NCBI GenBank assembly: GCA_030562195.1
Contig: JAUJPP010000005.1
Location: 14,318,826-14,382,825 of the forward strand
Source of the DNA: Nipponacmea schrenckii
Lineage: Eukaryota; Mollusca; Gastropoda; Lottiidae
Reading direction: 5' to 3'
DNA length: 64,000 nt
Shown: in pieces, positions 24,101-39,100 of the stretch
Layout: each line of letters starts with the position of its first letter
Position numbering within the stretch: position 1 is the stretch's first letter
Notes under the pieces: model-generated
Databases searched by the model: none
Seen by the model: only the letters and a program-made list of their open reading frames with translations
What the model was told of the DNA's origin: nothing
Program-made: the position numbers and the translations under genes

Positions 24101-27100
24101 GTAGAAGCAAATGAATACAAAACTTCATCTCCTTCTGGGTCTATAACTTCCAATTGATACACAATAGTTCCTGTAAAAAGATTTGATCAGTTAAGTCTTG
24201 TTTTACATTTGGCTTAGTCACATAACATATAATATATCAGATGTCTAATTCTTTATAAATGCTCCCCAATTTTACCACCCGTATTTTCTTTATTCCCTCC
24301 ACTGAATCCCAACCCCAACGGTATTTCTCAATTAAATCAGACCCCCCCCCCTCTGACCTATTCAGGTCACTGTCACTGAATGATAATGATTTCCATTGCT
24401 TACCTTGATCCTCTGTCATGGTGAATATCCTGGGTACGACAGGAGCTAATTGTGGTGCAGTGTTTGGTATTTTTCGTAATACATCAGTGACCATAAACTG
24501 TGTATCTCTGCTAAAATATGTATCTTGTCCAACAGCTCGTTTTTGTCTTGTTGAAATAGTTTTATCTGCACTCCATGTATCACATACCTTGAAAGAAATA
24601 TGCAAGAATAAAAGGGATGGCTGTTTACACTTAAAGTTGTAAGAGATTAGTGCACATAGTGACTTTAAGTCGTATCGGTGCACATAATTGGACGAAGTAC
24701 AACAATTACACTTATATGAATAACAAATTTCATTTTCATTTTTACATTCAAATTTTTTTATAAGAAAAATTTATTTAAAATCTGAAATTACAAACCTTAA
24801 ACTTAATTTTCGAGATGTTCAATTTCAAATGTGTAACAGTATACAAAGTTTCAGAAAAATCATGTTATCTAGAATATGCTTACCTTAATCTTAATTTCTC
24901 CAGTAACACTATTAACTGTTTCTGGGTTAGCTTCATTTTTGCATGTTCTCTTACTGAGCTCCCATAGTGATTTCGCTGAAGTAAGAAAAGGACGTTGATT
25001 TAAAACGTGGAAGAGAACAAACATAATTATGTTAAATTTCATTAATTTCAAGTTGTTAGCTCCCGTTTTGCAATTTGGCGTCCATTCACGGGTGTGATTC
25101 AAGGGAGGTATTGAGTTATAAGATCTAGAAAAGTGAATAATGATAACGGATAAAACTAAAGTATTGTTAATGCTTTATGAAAGACGTGGTAGTTTGAAGC
25201 TGGCGTTTTTTTGTAATTGAAGGGATTGTAAAGAGGTTTTCTTCATTTTTATCAGGAACATTGATAGAATCAACTTGTGATAACTGACGTAATCAAACAC
25301 TTAATATTAGTAGAATTGCAGGAACCACAAATGTCAAACTAAAAAGATGAAGTATGACCGAAATTTGGAACGGTACAAATTGATGCTTTCAGTGTCCTTG
25401 ATACATATACAAATTTAGAAACCTCTTTACAATCCCTTTAAAAGAAAAGAATGTTTTAAAATATTCTTGCTATAGTGGATATTGTTTGTCGACTTCACAA
25501 TCGTCACTAGAATATATTTTACCTGGATTCCAATGTATCAACATAGGTTGCTTATCAGCATCAGGGTTGTAGCAGGGTTGTATTTGATGGTGAATTCCAA
25601 TGGACCAGGCATAGGAAGATTACCAACCGATGTTAAACTGAACGATTTATCAGATGCGCTGTGATTTAATCTGGAATTCAAAATGGTGAAACACTGAAGA
25701 AGAGTGAATGCTCAACTTGCTTGAATAAGCTAAAGGGGGGGGGGGGTGTATGACCTCTTTAATTGTCAAATTGTTCCCCCTGTCAGTGATGCAAGTCGAA
25801 GGGGATGACATGGAAAAAGCATCAAGAGGTTCGGATTGGACAAAATCCAAGATATCTCGACATAAATAGAACAATATTGGGCTTATGTCAATCCACACGG
25901 CATTATTAAATTTCGAAGTGGACTTTATAAGAATATAATAGTTATACCTATTGAGAAGTAGTCTATGAAGATATTGAGATTGAGTCAATGTAGTAGCAGG
26001 GTTTGTAATATATGGTATAAATTCTGTACTAGCATCAGATCTGTAATCTGCTTCCAATTGGGCTGTAGTGAGTTCTGTTTCCATGATAGACTGACCTGAC
26101 TGAAGACCTATAAAAATGAAGATATGTTAGAAAGCTATGAACTGCTACCAAACTACCCACAGCTTTTTAGTTTGCGAAATCAACATTTCCTGGAGGCGAC
26201 TGTTAATTTGTCATCTACCTAACCGCCAACCTTACTGAACTAAAATGATTGATTAACACTATCTGTAATTACACTTCTGGTTCTCTTGTGGTGTTGTAGG
26301 TCCATTATGGGCATTCGCCTATCGTTAAATGGAATAGAAATGAACTTTCTTCCGACAAAGCTAAGTGAGGAATGTGGCATATTTTTTTGTAAAAAGTGTT
26401 TTCAGTGAAAACTAATTTCAAGGTGATAATGCATGGTAGTGTTTATATTTTTATCATCACAAAGTCATTGTAAGACCAACAGTATTCAAATATTAAAAAA
26501 ACATAAAATAAAATAAAATAAAGGGAAATTCCTCTTTACCAAAGAATTTGCAAAGACAGTACTCTATTTGCAGAGTTTTCACATTTGCATCAAAATTTTT
26601 TTTTACGATTGCGTTGTTATGTTAACGGACGACGAATAGAGACAAATTGAATACATACCTGGTGGGGTTTTAATGATTACATCTATTACGTCACGTTTCT
26701 TCCTACCGTTGGATGAACCTAGACTTACTTCAACGCTTTCACCATTTGCAGAGGTCGCCATTTTGGAATTGGCGTCAACTATGATGGAAGTACCGATATT
26801 TCGAACAGTACAGCGTCGAGCTTCGTTACACATTTTCATACACAGAAACAAGGTTCGTCCAGGTTCCATCTTGTAACCAGTTGTGGCAGACGTGCTATTT
26901 GTATCAGTTTGATTTGGGTTATAGGCGCCAATCGGTTCGATCTTTTCACCATTGATCTGTAACCAACCGTCTTTGATAGCGACCTCCCCAGAAACATTGT
27001 AACCAACCCAAGTAAATGGGAAAATATCATCACAAGGATCTACTGTACTACCAACACCAAAGTCTGAAATCACGTAAAAAATGAAATAGAAAGACATAGA

Positions 27101-30100
27101 ACAAACAGTTCTATAAGTTTCAAATTATCACATCTAATCACTTGAAATATTACTTCCACAAAAGCTTTTTGTTATAAAACTTCCGTTGGTTACTTTTGCC
27201 ACAAAGTCAGTTTTGACTGTAAGAACCCTGGCATAGGCATTTTCATCCAGTGTATTGTGATGTGCTTAAAGACATGGATGAATGAGTATTCACTTTGTTA
27301 TTTATGTGAAAGTATAAGACTTAATCTTAAATACCATATTCTTTGATAGAGGGATCAGCACTGACAGTCCAGGAACATCCAATAGAACTTGGGTCTGAGG
27401 ATTTCATAGCAGTAGGTGGTGAAACTTTCTGCGTGAATGGCTCAGCACCAGTTATGTTGGTATTAACATCGGCGATATTAGGAGCATTCAACAACACCGT
27501 CACACCTGTAATAATAATAATACCGTATAATAAGAAGGTTTAAAGAAGGGGGTCTAAATGTCCAAAGTATTATATAAAGACAACATTCATTTCGTCTTAT
27601 TTGGCTTAAGAGATATTTAGATCCTTCTAATCAACATATTTGGAAGTGTGTAATGGAATATTTTAAAATCAATATTTTAACATGTCACTGTCGGCTGAAG
27701 TATTAAAATTGTAAAAAGAGGTATCAATTTTTCCACCTTTTATACTAGTCTGTTAATTGCCTTGGGATACACCTAATATGTATAATCGTGTTAGGCAAGT
27801 TAGCTACAACAATATTATTAATCAAACACTCTTTTATAATTCCTTTATTAGCCATGATGATAAATATTTATGTTTTAAATCCTTATCTTGTAAAATTACG
27901 AAAATATTACACACAATTCCTTGTATAATTCCAGGCTTTCTATCTGCACATGATATTTTGAGCATTGTTTGAAAATGAAAAACTGAAATTTAACCCCCGA
28001 GTCATTGAGATAGAGTACAGATCTATACTGGAATCCATACCACAAGAATGGAAAGACTTTATCAATTCCCAATGTAATCCAGATAATGATGAAGCTATAG
28101 ACCTAGATGGCGACTCTGAAAATAATGTTGTTAACGGATCCTCCAGAATATATTACAATACATTACGGTGTACTGATTCACAGCCCCCTACATCCATACA
28201 ATTTTATAATAGCCTATATCAACACATTAATTTTAATTTAGTATGGCATAATATTTTTTCCTCAATTTAAAGTCATGAATGTATTGAAAATGATTTTAAG
28301 ATACTGTAACAGTGCTAACCGTCTGACTAAATCTTTTAGGTACACTCGTTATTATTTGACATTGACTTTTAATTATAATTAAGCTGTATTAATTTTCATT
28401 TTATTTATTTTAATTATTTATTCTGCACTATTGGTTACTAACCATCATTGTCTATGCCTGTTACTAACACCCTATTGTTTCAATTCACTATAAATATTGT
28501 TTCTATATTATTGTATATCAGATTTGGATATTCCAGCTCAGTTAAAATACAGTTGGCTATCCAATGTATGTTATCTTTCTACTTATTAAACCCTTTCGTT
28601 ATTTCTAAAGAGCCTTCAGTGTTATTTGTTAACATCAAGAATCTACATCCCTACATTCATATAGAGGTTACACTTCTATATTTGGTGGAGTGCTTTGTGT
28701 GGTAAGATTCCGGTACCTCAACAAGATTTGAAGATGGAACAGTTAATCCCCAAGAAGATTGAAAATTTGAAATTGGAAATTTGAGGATAAACAATTTGAA
28801 TTTTGTTTGACATTGTCTTGGTCGAGAGGTGTCACTCCTTACTCAATAATTTTTTATTTCTAGATAACCCATTTTGCCAATTTTTGATGGCCAAATTGTT
28901 GAAGATATGCCTCATCTCTTTATTTATTGTGTTTCAATAAAACCCCTTATTGATATAATTAAAAATTTATTGATAGATTTCTTCCCTGGAGGATTTTCTG
29001 AGAAATATTTTCATTCTTGGCTATTTTTAAGTTATAAATTATCCTCATGTACTACAATTGGTAATAAGTTAAATACAATATTTTCATTTGCCCGATCGGC
29101 TATAGTCAAGCGCCATAATTACTATGTTAAAACACAAAGATTCATACATATTATTCCTCTGTTTAAAAAACTACTTGAAAATCATTTTCAACATCTGTAT
29201 CATTATTATAAAGATGCCGAATTTAAGAAATAAATTTACTATCGATCATATTTTGATGTTATCGATTTACAACCGATTGTTAAACTTACCTTTTAACTTG
29301 TATAAATAATAAATTTTAACATAATATTTTAATCTATTGTATATATCTTTCCATAAAAAATTAGGGCAAAACATGTTTTTAACCAACTTCTTTCAGATCG
29401 TTTTTTTACCTGTTGTGATTATTTGTAATATTATTCTATTGCAATTGTTTGTAAATATTATTTTATTTGAATAAATATTTTTCAAGATAAAAAAAATACC
29501 AACAACAACTGCGAATGTTTTTGAAAGCTTCCCCACTATGCACAAAAGAATTTTTTTTTTCAGATTGAAAGTTATATGTTTACCTTGTTTGTCATTATAG
29601 ACAGTTTCTAAACCTGCACCATTTCTACATTTCACCGAAACATAGTAGGTAGAATTATCTTTCAATATTCCTAACAAATTTCTGTTGGTTCCGGAAGGGT
29701 TAATACCAGTTGATTCATACTTTTGAACATCTAGTCCACCTGGTGTAGTTCCTATAGCCCATTGATACTCCTGAAACAATAAAGTAAGCTTATTTGGTTT
29801 TCGGGGAAGGGAGGGATTTACTCTCTCAAATTACAGGCCTAGGGTGGAACAAAATATTTCATTGAGAAATTGGTATAAAAGTGTCTGGATCTGCTAGATA
29901 ATTTTCTTTTGTGGGGATTTGATTGATACGATTTGTGTTGTAGAATTTATGTATATAATATTCAGGATGAATAGCAATACACGAAAATGCATTATTCGAA
30001 GTCATAGTTTCTATTTCCATATATATCTTTAAAGTTCTGCTTGTCCAAACTCAGTAGGAACTTCAGTGTGGTTGAAATAAGTCGGTTGTCTGAAGATCTC

Positions 30101-33100
30101 AAAGCGAGAAAATCTGAGTAGCAATATGTTTTATATCTTGTTTTAATATGTCTAATATGTCTTATGTACATATCTATGAGGCTCAAGAAAAATCTCACAT
30201 CGACGGTGAGTTCTGAACACAATTTCTTGTCTACTAAGGTATGATTGGAAAAAAAGGATGCTGAACATGTTCCCTTAAAACGACCATAATAACACGCAAC
30301 ATAGCTGGCTTAGATCTCATATATCATTAAAAAGACTCGTACGATTTAAAATGAATAAGATATAGTAATACTGCCAAATATCCAATAAACTTAATCATTA
30401 GCTATAAGCTACATACCACAATTAAACTTTCGGTATCTTCACAGAAGAAAATGGACCTGATTGTGTCATTAGAAGCTTGGAAGGACACTGGTGTGAAGTT
30501 ACCCTGATACACATCAATATACAGGAAGGTTTCTTTGAAGAACACTGGTGGAGTAACGTCAAGAAAAAAGGGAAAGACATTCTGATAAAGAAACACTTTC
30601 CTAAAATCCAAAACCCAAGCTTTCATGAAATAAAACCGCATTAAAAAATCCTTAACTTTTAACATTCCCGCATTGTAAAATTTCCTGAACGCTTTGAAAT
30701 TGCCCATCTCCGTCAAAGATAACAATTTAAAACCACGTAAAACCCCCCATTAGTAGGGGAAAGGGTTGCTTTTCCTTAAAATGCTTTAGAAGAGTTTTAA
30801 TAAGTTAAACCACATAATGAATGGTTTACTACTGGTTTATTGGCCGATGATACATTTGTCCAATATTCGCTAACATCTTTCTGTGTTAATTTGTTCTGTT
30901 CTTACCTATGAAGTAGTAATTAATGGCTTTTTCGGTTCCATTCGCTGTTTCTGTTGCTTTCAGATTCAAACCACTCAATTTGAGATTATGTTCAGTCACG
31001 TCTCGGTTGATACATGGTGGATTACATTCAAATCTATCACAAGGTGTCTGACATGGAATACATGGTCTTGTAACCTATTGTAATAATTTGAAAATTGTTG
31101 AAAGCAAAATAGGCCTATGATAATATTGAAACAGGCAGGCGGAAATTCAAATTAACAAATAAACGTATTGGAATCAGTATATGAACACACATCTTCACAA
31201 ATATAATGCTATTACGAACTACGGTTTAGCAACTATTCTTGAAACGCGGAAGCTTATAAATCTTACGTAATAAGTACGGATAAATATAGTTAATACAGAC
31301 AATCAGAGCTGTAACAATTACCAATAATATTTATGCCTATATTTTGGCTATATTTGCTGGCGTACAAACCAATCCAATCGCTTCATTTCGTGATATAAAT
31401 TTTCATAGACGATTAAATGCAAATACCACAATTTCAAAAAGTCATGAACTATTTCGCCATCAAAATATTCACTGATAGTAAGGAGTAGCAACTTAATAAG
31501 AAAGGAACGCAAAACATATAAAAAAGTCAACGCTTAAATTAATATTTTATATATTATTTAATATAATAATGATTTATGTAGAATTTAAACAAACCTCTCT
31601 GAACGGCACAACATTATCTCTGTTTACTTCTATACCAATTCCTGCTTCAAATTTGACAACAGCGTTCTTACCACCACGGAATGGTTGACCATACCGACAT
31701 ATTGCATTACTATCTGGAGGCATAATAAGATCAGTAAAAACAGCCTTGGTTGACCAGACTTTAAACATATCTTCTATTTTATCTGGTAACGACGGCAGAT
31801 AGTTCTTCCAGTTCCAGACATGAAGGAAAAGTTTCGATTGAACCGAAAATTCTGGGATTCCGCACAGTTCAGATACTACATCATCGTTAACAAAAACATT
31901 CAGACACCAAGAACCCTGAAAACAACATTCAACTATTAAAAAGGGTTGTTTTTATACCCTGCGAAAAGGAATCGGTCGTTAAGAATACGTAACACATAAA
32001 AAAAGAGAAGAATCAACAATTTCTACAAATAAAACGAAGATTCTTTCTACCAAATGGACCTTTGTGAAACGTATTATAATAATTGATCTTATTGATTATT
32101 GATAATTGATTACTCATAGCCATGTCCAGCAAAGTAGACTTGGTATATAAATGGAAACCTATTCAAGGTACACCGACTTTCACACTCCAACCGAGATTAG
32201 AATCCACGATAACCATTTGTTCGTCACAGGGTTTCCTTGACAAATTAACCAATACATTTTTAATAGTTGAAAAATCTACCTCGGTTGCTTCTTCATGTTG
32301 GATGTTGAAATCTAATCTGTATTTATTAAAAGAAGCGGATGGGTCAAAGGTCAATTTTCTTTCTGCTTTCATTGGTTGGTTGAGATTATCTTTGAAGCGA
32401 CACCATGTTATTATCTTCTGGGCATCACCTGTCAAATTGAATCTCAAAACTATAACCTCTGATAATGATGTATTTGAACTGATGAGGTTTGTAATATCGA
32501 GTGACCCGGATAACACTTTCACTTTCCATTGCAGGGTTATAAATAAAGTATCAAACCCAGATCATAATATTTTGACCTCGTAATTACACCAATATTACAG
32601 CTTTACTGTGACTTACTAATGAATGACCCGGAAATGATAAGTATGAAAGTTTTGTTGTTTGCCAGATAACGCAAACAACTTACCTGCCAAGATTTGGATT
32701 CCACAAGATCTATACGATGGAATTTGAACAGCCTGTGTATCTCCATTGTCTCCTGTTGTTTCTTTGAGCATTAATTCTGCTCTTTGTTCTTCTGTGAGAT
32801 CTTTGACATAGTTTGGTGTCTTGGTATCATTGTTTCCTGTAGAACGCTTAACAATATTTCTTGCTTCAAGGAAACTTGTACAGTTACACGTCTTAAGACA
32901 TTCCTTCAAAGTAATACAATATAATATATTGACGATTATATTATTTTCAAACTCCGTACAATACGGTATATTGACAATTACTGTACATTATTTCATATAT
33001 ATATACTCATATAAACTCCTATTATACAAAATATTGGCGGTTATTTTTGGTTAAAATTTATATTACTTATGCTATCTTGTTTTGTTTTATATGGTTATTC

Positions 33101-36100
33101 TCCCAGTAGATACTATCTCATCCAAATGTCACCTATTATATTACTTATAATGAAGAACATAGATGTGTGCTCCAAAGGTACATCATATGCATATAAATTT
33201 AGATTATTATATTTAGTACACAAAGTACTTTCGGATACAAAAATAATGCTGCAGGTGTCATCAAATTATATACAAAATTCACACCAACTTCATTAGCAGA
33301 AGAGTATAATTAAAACTTAATTCAATTCATATCATTAAAAATTCATAAAACACAATCATAACATCTTACTTTATCATCTGGATCAACTTTACAACATGAA
33401 CAAACGTCCAAAGTCCAATCGACTTCCTTGGTATAATCATATTCTACCATAACAGATTCTGGTCCATCCCATAATACTACTGAAGTCACTGCTTTGCCTT
33501 CACCATTTGCTGCTTGGAGATTTACCTGAAATCAAATTTGTACTATTTAAACTTCATAGTGATTTTCTGGTAAATCTGACTGAAATCATTTTATCAAGTC
33601 CGAGGATTACATGCTGGGAGTGTAGTTTCGACCTAGAGTCAAACTGATTCATTCAAACACAACAGAGCCCCGTTCAGCCGATAGAAAACACTTCTTCTAA
33701 TTGTCTGTAAATTTGGGAGAAACAATTCCCGAAAAAAAAATATTTACCTCATAAGTTCCACCATTGACCATATCAGCGTTTGTATAGTAACCACCAGTAA
33801 ACATAGTGTCAGTTTTAACATCTCGGGCTAGTTTGATTTCTAACTCATTGTCCCTGTCAGGATTGGTGAGGTCATTTCCTTCACGATATACAAGCTGAAG
33901 TCTATTGCCATTGCTATCATAGTTTTGTTCGGCCTTGAAGCGTTTCCATCTTGAATCAGTAAATTTGATTTTTTGACTTGGACACGATGATCCATCTGGT
34001 GTGGGTAGGTATAAAACAGATCCTTCAAAAAAGATAGACAAAGGGTGATGTATTTACAAAAAGGTAGTCTCATTGGAATAGAAATAAATAAAGTGACATT
34101 TGGAATTAAATCCACCAGGGCATGATCAATAGTCCTCATTATGTTTCTTGGTTGGTTTATTTGGATCTTGAAGAGTATGTTACCTGTAACAGTCGAAGCT
34201 GAATTTATCCACACAATGTCTTGTCTGAAGTTCGTACCATCAACAACATGACCACCAGTTGGTCTAGACGTATCATAAATTACAGGCGCTGTCTCTGCGT
34301 TGATTTTTAATCCTGCGTAGTTTTCAACTTCAAGCTGCACTATATATGGTCTTGAAGGCTAAAAAAATATGACATAAAAATAAATCAATCTTCTATTATT
34401 GGCAATCTGATCTCTGTACTTGATTTTTTCTCGTATAACCCAGTGCCGTTTACAGAACCATGTGAGAGGGTCGAGTTAATGCAAAAGAACTACGAAAGGG
34501 GGGGGGGGGAGGTGACTGGCTCAGAGGATATTTTTTTGTTTTTGGTTTCAAAGTAAAATGATCAGGAAGATCACACACCACTGGTATGACCACTAGTCTG
34601 CTCTGATTTGAATATTACTCGTGTTTAGAAAATGTCCCCAATTCATGAATCCGTATGTCATACAGTCCATGGAGCGAATCTGACATTTTGTGAATCAAAT
34701 TTGACATCCCATTTAATTCAGTTTCATCGCCATACTTACTTGTAGATTAAGTCCTAAGAATTCATAAGATGTATAGTTTCCATTGATTTCTATTGGATTA
34801 ACAATGGTGGTTCTTGTAGCAGAAGTTTCACAAGTTGATTCTTCAATCAAATTAACCCGGAAACTTTTAATACCAGATTCATTATCTATATAATCTTCCC
34901 AATCGACTCTTAGTGATTCTCTAGACGCAGCATACGACATTTTCTAAAACAAACATAGAACGAAATTCGCCTTCTTATCAAACAAAATTATAAATGAATA
35001 GTCTCAAAATACGAGAAAACTCTGGTAAATCGGAACTATGTGTTTCCTTGGCCCCCACCCTACTAAATAAATTTTCTCATCCGATTAAGGCTATTATGAA
35101 TTTAATATGCCGAAAGAACAATGAGGGAACTTAAGAATTCTTTACCCTGAGATACTTTGACAACGTAATGTATTGTGACTCCTTCATCGGCCCCATCATG
35201 GAAACCTTTTTTGCGTTCGAATAGGACCTTAATCAAACCAATCGGTTTGTGGTTCTGAAAAGCATTTTATCGTACTGAGACCGTCAGAACTAAATAACAG
35301 TTTTGAACTCAGATGTATTGTGAGTAAGATCTCAATGGGTAAACATCATACGTACCATTCCGTAATATGGCCCAACCTTCATTAGACCTTTAACTGGAGG
35401 AGTGATGTCCACATGGAAGGCGAACGTTGTTAAATTACAATCACCAGCTTTATCAACGCCTGGAAGAAAATATTCCCAGTTAAAATGTTAAGTTAATTCA
35501 TATAATTAGTGACCATGTGCAAGTCCAGTTCATACATACAGACTGACTGACAAGAAGGAAAACAGGCTAATTTGCTCATATTTTGTCAGGATAGTGGCAT
35601 TTGCCTACTCTTTTTACGATTTCAAACTGTCGAGGCATCTGTAAAGTGCACTGCCTGTAGCACACGTAGCTTCGGTTTATTGTCTCATCTGAACGACTAG
35701 ATGTTTTTATCTGTATCACTAACAGAGGGAAAGCGGCTTTAAAAATCCCTTTTCAACCATTGACGGGATAAGGAATTTTAGGAGAGGGGTGTAATGTTAT
35801 CGTTTTACAATCCCTTTCCTAGTACATGTACATCCACTTTTGGTTGAATTCAGAAAAAAAGTCGAAACTGTCAGTCGTACTGTCAGTACAAAAATAAAAA
35901 AAAAAACCTTACCTATAACTGTGGCGTAATACGCATGATTTTGTTCTAAAACTCTATCTTTGAGTTGTTTAAAAGAATTCTTTCCTACATTTTCAACATC
36001 CCTAATGTCAAATACTTTCCTTCTGTCCTCTTTAGTCATGTTACCTCCCTCAATCTACAAATACATTTAATACATCATTTTAATTCTTTTCAAATTAGAT

Positions 36101-39100
36101 TTCATAAAACACAATCAAACCCTAAGTAAGTACTTGAGTTTAAATTGATATAAATTATTACAATACATCCCAATCGTTGAAGATTAATTAAACATGTATA
36201 TAGAAACGAAATTTGTAAAAAAAAAAAAATAGGAACGTTAACATTACAAACAGAAGATATATGGATATACTACCAGTAATTTTATTACATACTACGTTTC
36301 GAAACGTATAGATTCCGTTACCTGTGTTTTGTAACGTGGTATGAAATACTTTTAAAATGTAATATATCCACGTGTTTTAAGATAGAAGCTATATATTTTC
36401 TACACAGATACCGTATACGGTTATTTTTCAAAAATATAAAACTTACAAATTGGCGACATTGGTCCTCAGTTACTGAATTATTAGTTGATATGGCAAGATA
36501 GTACATCATCATACCGACTTTAGATTGAAATTCATTCCATTGGATATCTATAACTGTGTTATTCTTGATGTATGCCGGCATGATAATCGGGGCAGCTAGA
36601 AAATAACAAAGTTATTATAAATGTGTAAAACGTACATGGGCAATACTGTAATGTCTACGATTATATGCAAAAAGTTTCTCTGGGCCCCTTCCCTAAAACT
36701 AAAAACCATACGCAGAAATTGTCGCAAATGTGTAATCTTGCATTGAGAAATACTATACTTAAGATACAATTGATGTGGCATTGAATGCTCAAGAATAACA
36801 ATAATTGTGACCTACCTAATACACCATGATCATAACCAGCTTGGAAACCATTGGAAGTCACTTCAGCAACAGCTAAAGATTTACTGTGAGCTCGGACAGT
36901 GAAGTAATATGTAGCCGTCAAGGGCAATAACTTAAGATCAAAGAATGTCACAGATGTATTAAGCCCAACGTTAGTAAATGGTACCACATTGTCTCGTGTC
37001 TTGGGGAATCGTCTATCTTTTCCTAAAGCAACTTCATAATACAAAATCTGCTGGTTTTTATTTTCACCTGTGACACCAACTCCTGGGTTACCTGTCGAAA
37101 GAAGCGTTTTATGTAATTAGCGTATCGTATTAATTGTTTACATGTTTCAACAGATAAAGCAAATAACTATGTATTTCTCACAAGACAGTGACATGACAGC
37201 ATTTTCACAAAGAGGTGATTGATGCATTTCAAACCAAGTCTGACATGCTTTAACAGAATTAGCAAAGAACTTATTATATTTCTTATAATATCAGTAAACA
37301 AGAGTTCTGACAAAGAGGTGTTTGATGTACTTTATGGCAAGTGTGACGTCTTTGTTTCTTCGTCAACAAGCCTTATGTATTCTTATTCATAAATTAGCAG
37401 AATAAACAAGGAGCGTTTCTTATTCATTATTATACGTAAATTGTCAGTAATCAACTGAGTGTTCTTCATCCTTTCACAAAAGGGTGGTTAATGAACAACA
37501 AATATCTTAAAGAGAAAAAAAAACAAATGCTCACCTGATTCAATCTCAACTGGGGCGGAGTTATCAGTGAGTAGGACACCAAAGCCATTCCAATTGGCAG
37601 ATGCTTTGTTTTGTGTGAAGATCTTATTCAAATCGAATCCAAACACGTCCCCATCATTGACATTTCCTGGTACCAAAGGATCTTGTTCAATAGTCACACC
37701 ATTTGAACGTAGGATATAACTATAACCAGATGATGTTGTTACTCGTAGTAACACATAATACCTCTCTTTATTTTTCAATGAGAGTTCATCATTAACAGCT
37801 ACGTTTGATCCTGAACAAATTATGAAAATTACCCAATTACACAGTACACAATGCCAAAACAGGGAGATTTTTCAGATTATACATCATTCATGTAATCCTT
37901 CTTCCCTAATTATGATAGTGATTAATATTTTTGTTTGAGATTTGAAATTCGTTTTCAGTCCGGATTGTAAGGTGACTGTGTAAATAGCAGAAATAAGGAT
38001 AAAAATACAGATTTCTATGGCTAATGGTGATACCATTGTTCTCCTTTAGCCTTTTAGACTTTGAGTCATTTAAATTAATGACTAGTGTACTCTTTAAATA
38101 GAGAAGAAGAAATACCTAGGGTATCTGTAAAGTTTTGTACAACCAAACCATCTATTCTGATAATGGACCATTCAAATTTCTTGGCAGGGCAAGGGTCACC
38201 AGTCACGTCCCATCTTGCTGTTATTGTGTCGAGGCTTGTTTGGAAATTACTGAAATAAAAGAAATTTCAGTAAAATTACAACTCGAAACCTTAAAAAAAT
38301 CAATCATAAATACAAACATCGAAATTTTAAGGATTTTAATTCAGGACTAGGATCACTGAAATACATGTTGTTGCACTCTGGTATGTTTAATTGCAAGCGG
38401 TGCAAAATAAGGACTATACTCACATGTCTCCATCAGGGTTATTTCCATCCCAGACACCAATAGGTTTCAGGGGCTCCTTCCCTTGACTGATGTAAGAAAT
38501 GTACACACCATTTGAAGTCGCAACTGTACTCAGTCCTGCGGCATTCGTGGCTTTTACAGTTACAAATACCTGAAAGTTAGATAATTCATATAAATAGAAT
38601 CACATATACCTTAATTACTACTGCAGTTTTCAGGTCCATCCGATCAATTACCAGCAAATAGCATAGAGGAAATCGAGTAGTCATTCATTTTTAATTGTTT
38701 ATTGACGTACCAGTAAGGGTGAAACCAACGATCTGTTTCATTCCTTTCAGCGACCAGAGAGTGAAAGCAAATAAACGTCATATTATGTGAAATATCAAAA
38801 ATTATATATTGTTTGGAAACATTCAAAGCTCCAAGAGCAGATAGGGTGCAACCGATAAGGACGCAATGACTTGATGGGCGTTAGGACATAGAAAGATTGT
38901 AATCATCTACCACGTACCTGTTTCAACCCATTGAGAGCCAGATTTTTGATGGTCATATATCGTTTATCTAAAGATGCTGTGAAGAACTGTTTAACTTGGC
39001 CTCCTCCTGGAGTTGTTCCCACCGCTATTTCATATCTGCAAACACAAATAGTACATCAGATACAAATAACCATTGGCATAATGCTGATTATTTAAAAACC

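Noticed and set aside
32122..32583. 153-codon plus-strand frame
   Set aside because: Antisense shadow of an exon of the giant gene, whose minus-strand reading fits both neighbouring exons.
34919..34943. Upstream acceptor for exon 34,740-34,918
   Set aside because: It looks good by sequence but puts the exon out of phase with the preceding one; the AG after TCTAG fits.
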